The position numbers and the translations under genes are program-made. Shown here piece after piece: positions 13,501-21,478 of a stretch of DNA of 64,000 nt. The stretch lies in the NCBI GenBank assembly GCA_037783415.1, contig JAZGTN010000088.1, positions 1,488,001 to 1,552,000 of the forward strand, read 5' to 3'. Positions within the stretch are counted from its first letter, which is position 1; each line of letters starts with the position of its first letter. The notes below the pieces were generated by a model, which saw nothing but the letters and a program-made list of their open reading frames with translations, was not told the origin of the DNA and made no database searches. The stretch comes from Leptasterias polaris (Eukaryota; Echinodermata; Asteroidea; Forcipulatida; Asteriidae).

Positions 13501-16500
13501 GTCTCCTCCACACACCTTAATATTGTCTGAGGAGTCTGAAAATTAGCACTCCTTACAAGTTCAAGAGGATTTTGAAAAATTGAGGGGAAAAAAGCATTTC
13601 ATTCACTACAGAAAGTGACCTAACATTTTGGGATTTATTTATGTTAACCAAACCATAAAGAAAAATAATTCACAAATCCTATCCAGTATGCACATAGTGC
13701 TTCATCAGAAGTACTTTTGGATTCTGTGCTTATAGATTAAACATCATGAACAGTCAGATTTAAAAATTTGCAGTTTAATTTCACTTTTTAGACTTATGTG
13801 TAATGTTTGGTTTTGAGGAGTGCAAAGTACTCAATTATTTAAGGAGAGCAGTTTGTAGCTCTCCTCAAACTTTAAAATGAAGGACTGCACAACACAAAGG
13901 CAAATCCATTTTAGTTCAATTTCATCTTGTACCAAAGTTTTCTGGCGTTACTGGGACACTTTCAGGCTTCTGTACACGTTAGGCGCTAGGCTTATAACAA
14001 TGCCAAGATAGTGTTTTGTATAGTTGCGTCGACACCATTGGTCGGAGATGCCTGTGGTGTATTTATAAAGGAGAAGGCTGGGCGTATTTTCGTCCCAGAA
14101 ATGGTGTCAAACACTGGCATAGTGGATTTGTCTTTAACATAGCCCTTTGTTTTCAAACTTGTGGTTGGTGGCAGTGCTGGCATGAAACACAAGAGCAGTA
14201 CACAGGTCACTGAAGAGCCAACTTCTCCAATCATCTGCACTGACATTGTTCCGAGGTGTCTTTAGGAGCTTACCGTGATGTCCAACTCAACATCCAGGGC
14301 AGTTTTGACTGCATCATCTCTGGTCAGCTGGGTTGTTGTTGTCAGTGTTGCCATGGTTACTTCCGAAGAAGCTGATGGCAATTGTGCACCACCTTGCAGA
14401 GGAAGCTCTTCCAAGTTCTACAAAATATAAAAGTAAGGAAATGGGTGGATTGATGGCACAATGGTTAAAGGCTGTTCACAACATTTGGTAAGATTGAAAA
14501 TGAAAATGTTCACAGATTTGCACATAACTTACTCGTATAAAAATGGTAATAGTGTAAAACTTCCCTTGAAGTATTGTTGCTTGAAATGCTATAGTTTTTG
14601 ATCTCGCGATTCAAAGGCCTGATATTTGAGAACAGGGAAAACATTGAAAGGTTTCTTAACTTTTTTTCTTGTGACTCCGATGACTGACTGAGCTCAAACT
14701 TTCACAGTTTGTAATTTCATTAAAATGTTGGGCCACATAAAGTGCGGACACTGGTCTTTGACAATCTGACAATTGCCAATGTCGTCCGAATGCTTTATGC
14801 GGTTCAGACTTCAAATTTTACTATTCAGACTTTTTAGTATTGTCGATTACATGCCAGTAGAAATCCAGAGTTATTAGCTCTTAATTAACCCTCTTACATT
14901 GTATATTTGTAATTGAATCTGCCAAAGGATGATAACGCCAATGCCGTGCTGCAAATCAAGAAACTTCATTTTGTATTGTAGTACAGACTTGTTACAGTTA
15001 TGTAGCTGTGCATGTACACGGTGATTAGGCACAGCATTATCTTTATCATCCTTCTGGCAGATTCATCATTAACGTTTAAAAAACCTTGGCTGAATTTGTT
15101 ACTTTGGGCTAAGAAAATAGCGCATTATAAGTTTAACATTCTATGAAGCCGAAAAGCAGCCGAAAAGCAGGTAGCTTGAGAACCCTAGTTACTGCTTAAC
15201 TCCCACAGCTCCCTCAATAGACATAACAAAGTTCTCTGAGTTTGGCCGTAACAGTACTCGCTGGTACATGGTGGAGCCCTCTGTTTCACCATCCACAACC
15301 ACTACACTCTTCACTGATCATGCATCACACAACATATGGGCCTACGGCTTTATGTCCCATCCAAAGTACAAGCAATAATGGTCAAGAGCCTTGCTTAAAG
15401 ACACAAGTTTCACGACCGGGACTCAAAATCACACTCTAATGATCAGAAATACCAGATCTTAATAGGGCTGTGTCGTCATGGTCAAAGTAGGCCTGTGGCT
15501 GTGCATGCAATTATGAACTCTCACCAAGTTACTGCAAGCGCCCCACCCTTTGTATGAAATCTATGGAGAGGGCGGGTGTGCGTGCTGTAACTGGGTGAGA
15601 GTTCATAACTCCATGTACAGCCACAGGCCTGTTTTTATCATGGTGACACAGCCCATTTAAAAGTTGTCTTTTTTCAATAATGTTGTTTTAAGGACGAGTC
15701 TGAATAGGCGGTTACTTCTCCGGCTAAGACTGGATCACCGCATCATCATTCCTTGAAGTACAAGACGTCCTTAACAACACCCTTAGCAACAGTCATGGCC
15801 GTAGCCGTAGCCACCAATTCGGATGCAGCCAAAGATACATATTTTAAAAAAGTTCTTACCAGTGACTTCTCTGCATGGAACTCAATCTCTAGGAATGGAG
15901 GGGGCAATAATGGTAGGGTTAGCCCACTATCAGACAAGGGAGGAACAGACTGCTTTAAACACGGACCGTCAACAGTCACTACCATGGATGAGCTTCCCTC
16001 GGATGTGGTTTTATCACCTTGTGCTTTTTGAACCACTGCATTCTGTTTGGCGGAAGTAGATGTCTCTTCTGTGGACGATTGCATTTCATTTTCTTTATTT
16101 TTGAGTTGTTCTTGTCCAGGTTTCTTTGGAGCACTCTCCTCTTTTGCCTCGGAGGTAGTTTGTGTTTGAGAACCGTTTTCCTTCGGTTGAAGTGCACCAT
16201 TCCCACTTCTGTTTGTAGTTCTCGACTTTGAGGACTGGATTTCAGTAGATTTGGCATTATTAGCTGGACTGGTATCATTAGTTGGGCTAATATCACTAGA
16301 TGGGCCACAGTCCTTGGATGGAATCCCATCTGCAGACTCACTGACATCCAACCGTGACACTGCTCGATCAATTTCATCAACAGGGTTTACGAATTTCAAG
16401 TTGGAATCGGACATATTCAAATCTTCAGTATTGTGATTTCCTTCTACTGCCTTCTCACAATCAGCATAAATGGTTTCTTTTCCAGCGGCGACATTTTCAC

Positions 16501-19500
16501 TGCGATTACCAGAGTGAGTGTCAACAGCGAGACATTTGCAGAGGGCTGGATAAAGCCCTTCCATCCATGGTTCTGCAACTATTTCCAACCTATACAAAAA
16601 AACCAGAAAAAAGATCAGTCAGTTTCACAAAAACAAATTGAATGGATATAAGCTGAAAATTCATCCTGCTTTGGTGCCCCTTGGAATTTGGACAAGCAAA
16701 GGCCAAAGTGGCTGGCTGTTTTCCCCTTCAGGGAAAGGCCTGCTGTCCATGAAAACACATGTAGAATTTGGTAGCCAGGTAATCCAATACAATGCCGAGG
16801 ATCGAGACTGCTCATTCATGTTCACTGTTATTCAGCAACATAATCATTGGTCTATTTCATGCCCTATCTCCTGACTACATATCTGATCTTCTCCATAAAT
16901 ATATTCCTGTTCGTCCTCTTTGATCTGCTGGCCAATCCCTACTCACGCAAACTACTTTTTCCTCTAAATTCTATGGTCAAAGAGCCTTCAACTTCATTGC
17001 ACCTTCATTACTTACCTCTTCATATTCGCCAAGCAAGCACTTTTCAGATTTTCAAGGGACTTTTAAAAACTCATTTATTTGAATCTTTATTATTGTAACT
17101 TGCTTTTTATATTAATTTGATTGTTTATGTTTTGTGTTGCGCATAGAGGCTCCTGCATTATGCGCTATATAAATATCTTGTATTGAAATTATTTGTATAC
17201 GTACACGCCAACTTAGGCCCATGTAGGACTCTTCCTCTGTGCTGTACACAGACACAATAGCTAAGTATTTCACGAAAAAATGACAGATTTATAAGGAATA
17301 TCTGATGTTCAAATCTCATCGCCAAAAAATGTATGCAGCCATGGAATGCTATTAAATCTGGTGAGATTAGCAGCTTCTTACAGGTAAGATTTTTGAATTA
17401 TTGAGCGCTGAAATTGTTTTGCCCCAGAATAGGACCCTCATATCCAGCCCAGGACATTAATGTAGTATTTAACTATTTATACCAAAGTGAAAGGTCTCCA
17501 GGGCTAGATGCCAACTATGCAGACTGGCGTGTATTGATCACAGAGCTGCCAACATTTGCATTTTTCAATCAGGGAGATTTTCTGCAAAAATCAGGGCGAC
17601 ATTTGGAGTTACATTCAACATAATTGGGAAAAAAGTTTCAAAAATTTGGGATATTTTCAAATTTGTTCATCTGAATATGAACAAATTTGTTTGTTTTCAG
17701 GGAACTTCCTGCAGAGTTGGCTGCTCTGACATCATGTTTCCAAACCTACTTTGTATGTTTCCTTGAAACCATTCAAACAATTGACTGATAAAGTCTCACC
17801 CTGTTGCATCATCAGCAAATCCCGGCGGGTAGAAGTGGCCAGCTCCAAGTTCCTGAAGTCGATGATTAAAGTTCTTGCCATTCTGACAAAAATTTGTATA
17901 ATTGGAGTCACCAAGACCTTAATCATAAAATAAAAGAAAATATCGAGTAATAAACCACAAAGGAAACTGACTGGGTAATTTTTTAAAAATAAAGTTGGGT
18001 TGAAGAAAGAAAAAATTACTGGAGCAGGACTTGAACAACGACCTATGGACTAACGTGCTGGCGCTCTACCAACTGAGCTATCTAGCCCTAATGTTGGCGG
18101 TCCCCCTATTTTGTTAATACATGTGTATCTTGTTGAGGGTGCCAGTCAGAAGCCATACAACCTGTAACCTGTTTTGTGGCGTGTCGTGGCCGAGCGGTCT
18201 AGGTCACCGGACCTAAGCTCTGGTGTTTTCAGCAGCAGAGTGTGGGTTCGATACCCGGTCATGACACTTGTGCCCCTGAGCAAGGCACTTAACCATAATT
18301 GCTTCGAAAAAGTTGGGAAGGTAGTGCATTCTGCTCTACCAGACAGGCTCCTAGTGGATGATACCCATGCCTACATCCTTAAGGACTGTGAAGGGGGTAA
18401 CCCTGTTTCAGCCCCAGGAGTAGGAGGCAACGTGCCCCTGGTGTCAATTGATTTGGGTCGATAGCCCAAATCAGTTATGTGTAGCCCTCACCTTGAGTGG
18501 CCGTCCGTGGCCTTGTGAGTTGGGCGATATCTCATTAAAAAAATAAAAAATAAAAAATGCTGTATAGCCAGGGATCAAACTAAAGTTGCAATACAACCTG
18601 GGAAGTGGCATCAGAGGGATCACCTGAACTAACAGTTATCTGTGCAAAACTGTACAGACTATTATATTTAAAATGTGACGTCATCGTCATCAAATATTTT
18701 GGGCAAAATTTGCACATGAATGGTATTAAGCATAGTGGCATTTTACATCGTTTTAGCGTGAGGTTAGAGACTTATAATTATTTTTCCATTTTCATAAGGA
18801 CTCTATCTTTTGGAAAATGAGTGGACCACAAAACTGAACTTTGACCTTCGAGCCCCTCTTTAAGCCTTAGAGATACGGCTTGTCTTCAGATAAATAATTC
18901 TAGCTTCTCACCTAACAGTGTGAATTCAACTCCACCGAGATGATCACTTGGAAGGGTCTTCTTCTTTAACCGTCGCCAGAACTTGGTTGCAGTATCCGGT
19001 GGCTCTCCCTCCCCCGTTGTGGAGACGACTATCACCACACACTTCTCATTTTCAATACAAAACTGTAGGAAAGTATAATTCACGATGTTGCTATTAGTAT
19101 TAGAAATAGAGCTACATGTACATACATTTTGTAAACTGTATTTTAGCTATGTTGTCTTGCACTTATTTCATCAGTTTGGCATGTTATAGCTGAGCAGTCT
19201 AGTGCACCCGACTCAAGCTCTGGGCAGAGTTTCATACAGCTGCAAGCACAGTAGCTAAGGACAACAAAACTAAGCTTACCACCAGAATAAGCTTACCAGC
19301 TAAAATACCATGTCACATCATAGAGCTCTATGGTCACATCATAGAGCTCTATGGTCACATCATGCTTAATCTGTGACTAGTATCCTGCTTACTTTTTTGC
19401 TCAGCAGAAAATTTTAAGCACATTTTTTCGTCTTGTTTTTGGGGGGTTTTGAGGGCAACAGAGCCTGGTCGCACTTTTTTCCAGTAATATGGGACACCCA

Positions 19501-19913
19501 TCGTAAAGTCTGATTGAAGTCATCGTACAGGGAAAAAAGCAGTGGTTCAGCATTAAAAACTATTGAAAATAAAGACAGGTTTGTCTAAGGTCTGGGTCTC
19601 AGTCTCGGACTTTGTGGTCTCGACTACTGGAGTCATCCAACGTAAAAGTAACAAAATGCATCAAGATTTACTTCTTGCAAATTTTAATGGTGTTCTTATA
19701 ATAGCCATTTCCTGCAGACATACTGTACAATTAGCATATTTACATATTATTAAAGAAAATATAGACCTTTCTGTCAGTGACACTTAAACAGTGCATCTCC
19801 GGATCCAAACCATGCTGTGGGGATGTCTCAAAGATTTCCTCCGCTATGGCCTTCGCCTGGCCTGTCTGAGAGCCGTACAACAGCAAAAATCGACCCTGGT
19901 TACCTTTGGTCAT
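5462..19913 (-). CDS. MTRR: Methionine synthase reductase, complete, 11 coding exons
   Basis: Coding exons in transcript order are 19913-19767, 19062-18912, 17917-17800, 16589-15860, 14417-14274, 12468-12223, 11197-10974, 9861-9666, 8774-8569, 7988-7788 and 5606-5462. They total 2508 bases, close in frame and encode 835 residues (human is about 700). The enzyme is a diflavin reductase that passes NADPH electrons through FAD and FMN to reactivate methionine synthase bound to oxidised cobalamin. The FMN domain shows [13 protein letters not shown] (13-25), [12 protein letters not shown] and [11 protein letters not shown]. The FAD site has RPYS (581-584) and GVCTGWL (617-623). The NADPH site has GPGTG (677-681), FFGCRHK, SFSRD and [10 protein letters not shown]. 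The C-terminus ends in a penultimate Trp, as expected for this family. Exon 4 carries an unusually long Ser/Thr/Asn/Gln-rich linker of about 200 residues. An in-frame ATG at 19913 follows a short 5' UTR in the same exon. NDOR1 and cytochrome P450 reductase are excluded by the MTRR-specific linker region and the conserved [14 protein letters not shown] block. Confidence 0.95.
5940..6025. repeat. Poly-G run and CCACATATC short tandem repeat
   Basis: A run of 12 G at about 5942-5953 is followed by five copies of a 9-11 bp unit based on GCCACATATC at about 5970-6025. This lies in the last MTRR intron (5607-7787). Confidence 0.8.
6160..6860. mobile_element. ~700-bp fold-back (inverted-repeat) element
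   Basis: The two halves are reverse complements. CTGGGGCGGAAA near 6182 pairs with TTTCCGCCCCAG near 6818. CATTCCATGGCGGCATAC near 6256 pairs with GTATGCCGCCATGGAATG near 6737. CATTCCTCATTAATCCGTC near 6303 pairs with its complement near 6690. The centre holds an IR-poor stretch around 6400-6620. No transposase is visible, so this is a non-autonomous element inside the last MTRR intron. A related partial copy is at about 17220-17450. Confidence 0.75.
7788..7988 (-). other. MTRR: MTRR coding exon 10 (NADPH-binding part)
   Basis: This exon encodes [10 protein letters not shown] through VVFVC and contributes the SFSRD and YVQDSL motifs that contact NADPH in diflavin reductases. The acceptor is AATCAG before 7988 and the donor GTGAGT follows 7788. 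It begins by completing an Arg codon and ends after two bases of a Gly codon, matching exons 9 and 11. Confidence 0.9.
8930..9010. repeat. Short direct repeat
   Basis: Two copies of a roughly 37-bp unit based on GAGCA(A/C)GAC.ACT.GATAGGCTC.AGATGC lie in the MTRR intron between coding exons 8 and 9. Confidence 0.5.
9068..9245 (+). repeat. tRNA-derived SINE, sense
   Basis: GGGCTAGCTCAGTGATCTTG resembles an A box, and GGTTCGAATCCC about 50 bases later is a near-perfect B box. The tail includes CAGTGCTTTATACAAATC and ends in an A-rich stretch near 9240. It lacks a matching acceptor stem, so I call a SINE rather than a tRNA gene. Confidence 0.65.
9258..9642. mobile_element. Fold-back MITE, family AAAGGGACACGTTGCC, full copy
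   Basis: The 385-bp element is almost a perfect palindrome. The left end AAAGGGACACGTTGCCTTGG matches the reverse complement of the right end CCAAGGCAACGTGTCCCTTT, and the arms stay complementary to a centre near 9450. It has no coding capacity. It lies in the MTRR intron after coding exon 8, with its right end only 23 bases from that exon's donor at 9665. Related copies are at 22823-23024 (one arm) and 40687-41394 (interrupted). Confidence 0.9.
10010..10180 (-). repeat. tRNA-derived SINE (Asn-like head), antisense
   Basis: On the minus strand the head reads GGGCTAGATAGCTCTGTTGG, followed by CTGTTAATC in the anticodon position and GGTTCAAATCCCAC as B box. This layout resembles tRNA-Asn. A second copy lies at 17985-18140 and shares the flank CCCCCTATTTTGTTAATA. 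Confidence 0.7.
10498..10532. repeat. ATA trinucleotide microsatellite
   Basis: About eleven uninterrupted AAT/ATA units immediately precede a SINE body. Such a tract is typical of a SINE 3' tail in antisense orientation. Confidence 0.9.
10530..10912 (-). repeat. tRNA-derived SINE (Ser/Leu-like), antisense, near full length
   Basis: On the minus strand the head is GGGGTGTCGTGGCCGAGCGG, an A box of the type-II tRNA kind, then ACACTTGTGTCCTTAAGCAAG, and it ends at the AAT microsatellite. It begins 62 bases from the donor of MTRR coding exon 7 (10973). It is longer than the sense copies at 18174 and 22071. Confidence 0.75.
11690..11805. repeat. Small inverted repeat in MTRR intron
   Basis: GACGTTTTGAGTCTTTCTCG near 11691 pairs with CGAAACGTC and AAGAAAGACTCTG near 11765-11795, with TTAGCCTTC arms inside. 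This looks like a short fold-back element of about 110 bp. Confidence 0.55.
12614..13494. mobile_element. hAT-like transposon remnant, 881 bp
   Basis: The ends are CAGGGCTCGAAATT and AATTCGAGCCCTG. They are flanked by a direct repeat of CAATCGG at 12607-12613 and 13495-13501, a target duplication of 7 or 8 bp as hAT elements make. The plus strand retains an open stretch at 13254-13390 ([20 protein letters not shown] and on) whose composition resembles the N-terminus of hAT-type transposases, but the frame ends soon after. It sits in the MTRR intron between coding exons 5 and 6. A shorter relative lies at 23632-24021. Confidence 0.75.
14490..14800. repeat. Dispersed repeat shared with 42495-42795
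   Basis: CTTTCACAGTTTG, TGTCCGCACT-like and GGTCTTTGACAA phrases occur here in the opposite orientation to the set at 42495-42795, and related text occurs near 7380-7640. I cannot define ends. It occupies most of the MTRR intron upstream of coding exon 5. Confidence 0.45.
15235..15460 (-). repeat. tRNA-derived SINE (Ser/Leu-like), antisense, degraded
   Basis: It shares with the other copies the phrases GGCCTACGGCTTTATGTCCC, AGCAATAATGGTCAAG and GCTTAAAGACACAAG. It lies in the MTRR intron between coding exons 4 and 5, next to a fold-back element. Confidence 0.6.
15465..15654. mobile_element. 190-bp fold-back MITE
   Basis: GGGCTGTGTCGTCATGGT at the left end pairs with the right end ACCATGATA..TGACACAGCCC read in reverse, and AGGCCTGTGGCTGT pairs with ACAGCCACAGGCCT. 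The inner arms GAACTCTCACC and GGTGAGAGTTC also pair. It has no open frame and is inside an MTRR intron. Confidence 0.85.
15860..16589 (-). other. MTRR: MTRR coding exon 4 with expanded low-complexity linker
   Basis: The exon starts with the end of the FMN domain ([18 protein letters not shown]) and finishes with [16 protein letters not shown] at the start of the FAD domain. Between them are about 200 residues rich in Ser, Thr, Asn, Gln, Lys and Glu with no visible domain. The long linker accounts for most of the length excess over human MTRR. At 730 bases it is by far the longest MTRR exon. Confidence 0.9.
16845..17190 (+). mobile_element. 3' end of a CR1/L2-type LINE
   Basis: In shifted frames the plus strand encodes a C-terminal reverse-transcriptase tail ([20 protein letters not shown], then [19 protein letters not shown] and [14 protein letters not shown]). 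It is followed by CATTATGCGCTATATAAATA and TTGTATTG, the usual 3' end of CR1/L2 elements. It is 5'-truncated and lies in the MTRR intron upstream of coding exon 4. Confidence 0.75.
17220..17450. repeat. Partial copy of the 6160-6860 fold-back family
   Basis: It shares TCTGTGCTGTACACAGA, ATGTATGCAGCCATGGAATG and GCCCCAGAATAGG with the element at 6160-6860. It is diverged and appears to represent one arm. Confidence 0.55.
17985..18140 (-). repeat. tRNA-derived SINE (Asn-like), antisense
   Basis: This is the second copy of the family seen at 10010-10180. Its minus strand reads GGGCTAGATAGCTCAGTTGG as A box. The B box is partly decayed (GTTCAAGTCCTG). Confidence 0.7.
18174..18545 (+). repeat. 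tRNA-derived SINE (Ser/Leu-like), sense, full length
   Basis: It begins GGCGTGTCGTGGCCGAGCGG and has GGGTTCGATACCCGGTCATG as B box. Next come ACACTTGTGCCCCTGAGCAA and a unique body, and it ends in an A-rich tail near 18540. The body recurs on the minus strand at 20110-20295. Confidence 0.8.
19190..19420. repeat. Tandem 21-bp palindromic duplication
   Basis: GTCACATCATAGAGCTCTATG occurs twice in direct tandem at about 19311-19352, and each copy contains the palindrome CATAGAGCTCTATG. Surrounding AAGCTTACCA phrases repeat as well. It resembles the region at 31260-31420. Confidence 0.6.
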
Positions 19914-19942
19914 GTTGCCTCATCCACACTGGTTAATATTTC
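19767..19942 (-). other. MTRR: MTRR first coding exon with start codon
   Basis: The exon runs from an acceptor at 19943-19945 to a donor after 19767. The ATG is at 19911-19913, preceded by a 29-base stretch of 5' UTR, and it encodes [20 protein letters not shown] and on. Because the exon has its own acceptor, a non-coding first exon must exist upstream. No in-frame ATG lies between the acceptor and this ATG. Confidence 0.88.
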
Positions 19943-20109
19943 CTGTTTGACAGAAGAAAACAACTTTTTAAAATTGAAAACACATTGAGTACATGTAGCT
20001 GACTAGATGGACACTACTATACATCTATTTATAAGATCACACATCAATGAAAAAAAAATAAAATAAACAATTTCATGAGAAACTGCCTAACATCACAATG
20101 CCGGACAGC

Positions 20110-20295
20110 CACTTCAAGGTGAGTGCTACACTTAACTGATTCGGTCTGCAACCAAAATCAGCTGTCACCAGGGTAAAGTTGCCACCTACTCCTAGGGCTG
20201 AAACAGGGTTACCCCTTCACAGTCCATAAGGATGAAGGCATTGGTATCATCCACCAGGAGCCTGGCTGGTTAAGCAGAATGCACTACATTGTACC
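20110..20295 (-). repeat. SINE 3' body, antisense
   Basis: This stretch is the reverse complement of the 18310-18500 SINE body (for example GGGCTGAAACAGGGTTACCC and CCTTCACAGTCC). The tRNA-like head is missing, so it is a 5'-truncated copy. It is in the first, UTR-splitting MTRR intron. Confidence 0.75.
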
Positions 20296-20519
20296 TTCCC
20301 AAACTTTTACCGAAGATGTTTATTGAGCGATTACTACCTTCAACATTTTTCATAAAGTTACACCAGTGCGCATATTTTGTGTTAATGTGCTCCCCACAAA
20401 TGAGCTACAGTAAGTGACAACTGGGGGAAAAATCTCGGCATAAAATCAGGGGTTTTTATTTGAAAAAACTATTTCATCTCCTGAAAATACTTCCAAGAAG
20501 TACTAGGGAAACCAGCGTA

Positions 20520-20585
20520 TCGGTCAACTTGGTCCCAAGTCATCTCGGTCCCAAGTCAACTCGATCCCAAGTCAACTTGGTCGCC
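20520..20585. repeat. ~17-bp tandem repeat
   Basis: Four imperfect copies of a unit based on GTCAACTTGGTCCCAA lie in the first MTRR intron. Confidence 0.8.
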
Positions 20586-20749
20586 GATAGTCATTTTAAA
20601 TGTTAATTGCGTTATATCTCCCCTCCTAACCAATTGAGTGACCCTTCCATCCAGCGTAAAAAAATAAATAAAAAATTGAAGAAGATTGGTGCCGAGTTTG
20701 TTAGTAAACCTTTAAGAGCTCTATATGGTAAAAGTAAAACATAGTTCGT

Positions 20750-20875
20750 ATTATGGTGCCGACATTCTTGGTGCCGAGTGAGTGCCGAGTTTGTAAAGTG
20801 CCGAGTTTGCTAGGTGCCGAGTTTGTGGGTGCCGAGTTTGTGGGTGCCGAGTTTGCGAGGTGCCGAAGTGTCCGG
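20750..20875. repeat. Minisatellite of GTGCCGAGTTTG units
   Basis: Seven or so imperfect copies of a 12-20 bp unit based on GGTGCCGAGTTTGTG. The same unit occurs in both orientations at 24990-25140, so the repeat travels with a dispersed element. Confidence 0.75.
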
Positions 20876-21046
20876 TATTCGTTTCCACGATCATACGATG
20901 ACGGTCCCAGGCAGGAGGACCAGGTAGGTACGTACGTCGAGAGCGTACTTCAGGAGTCCAGTTCTGATCTGAATAGCATGCAAAGTGCATGTAGCTAGGC
21001 CACCTAGAACTACAGTTGTAAACGAATATAAGGGAAACAAACTCAC

Positions 21047-21230
21047 CAGTGATATCGATGGGAAATCTGTCAAAAGTGTTGGTAAAAATAGCTATCAAGC
21101 GAAGTAAACACCAAGGTTGTGCAATCGATCGATGGTATTCTGATATCCGGCTTGTACATCTATCTACGTCATCATCAGGCCGCGAACACCGCGAACCAGG
21201 GAATGATACTAAACTATTGAAAATAGTACT
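21047..21230 (-). other. MTRR: Putative non-coding first exon of MTRR
   Basis: On the minus strand ATATCACTG is followed by GTGAGT (complement at 21041-21046), a strong donor, and there is no comparable donor nearby. The coding exon at 19942 needs an upstream spliced leader, which this could supply. The upstream end is not defined by sequence; 21230 is only an outer guess. A CRE-like TACGTCATCA is at 21165-21174. Confidence 0.45.
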
Positions 21231-21478
21231 TTTTCTTTAAGTTTATAGAATAATTTTACGTGATAAATTTAAGATATTTAGTTACTTTTAATAAAAAATT
21301 GGTCTTAATCAAAAATAATTTATTTGCAAAAATGTTAAAACATTATTTTACATAAAGCGTAAGTACGTATTTATAAATTTAAATGCGTGATAAGGCCACA
21401 ACATGTCAGCTCCCGTCAAACAGGAAATTAGAGTTTCTTTGACTCACTTGGTGCATTATTTTTGAAGTTTTCTTCAAT
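21165..21478. promoter_or_regulatory. Candidate bidirectional MTRR/FMC1 promoter
   Basis: FMC1 starts on the plus strand at 21479 and the probable MTRR leader exon ends at 21047 on the minus strand. The two start sites must therefore lie within about 430 bp of each other. The interval contains a CRE-like site at 21165-21174 and no TATA box I trust. Head-to-head housekeeping gene pairs usually share such a region; this is inference from layout. Confidence 0.5.
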
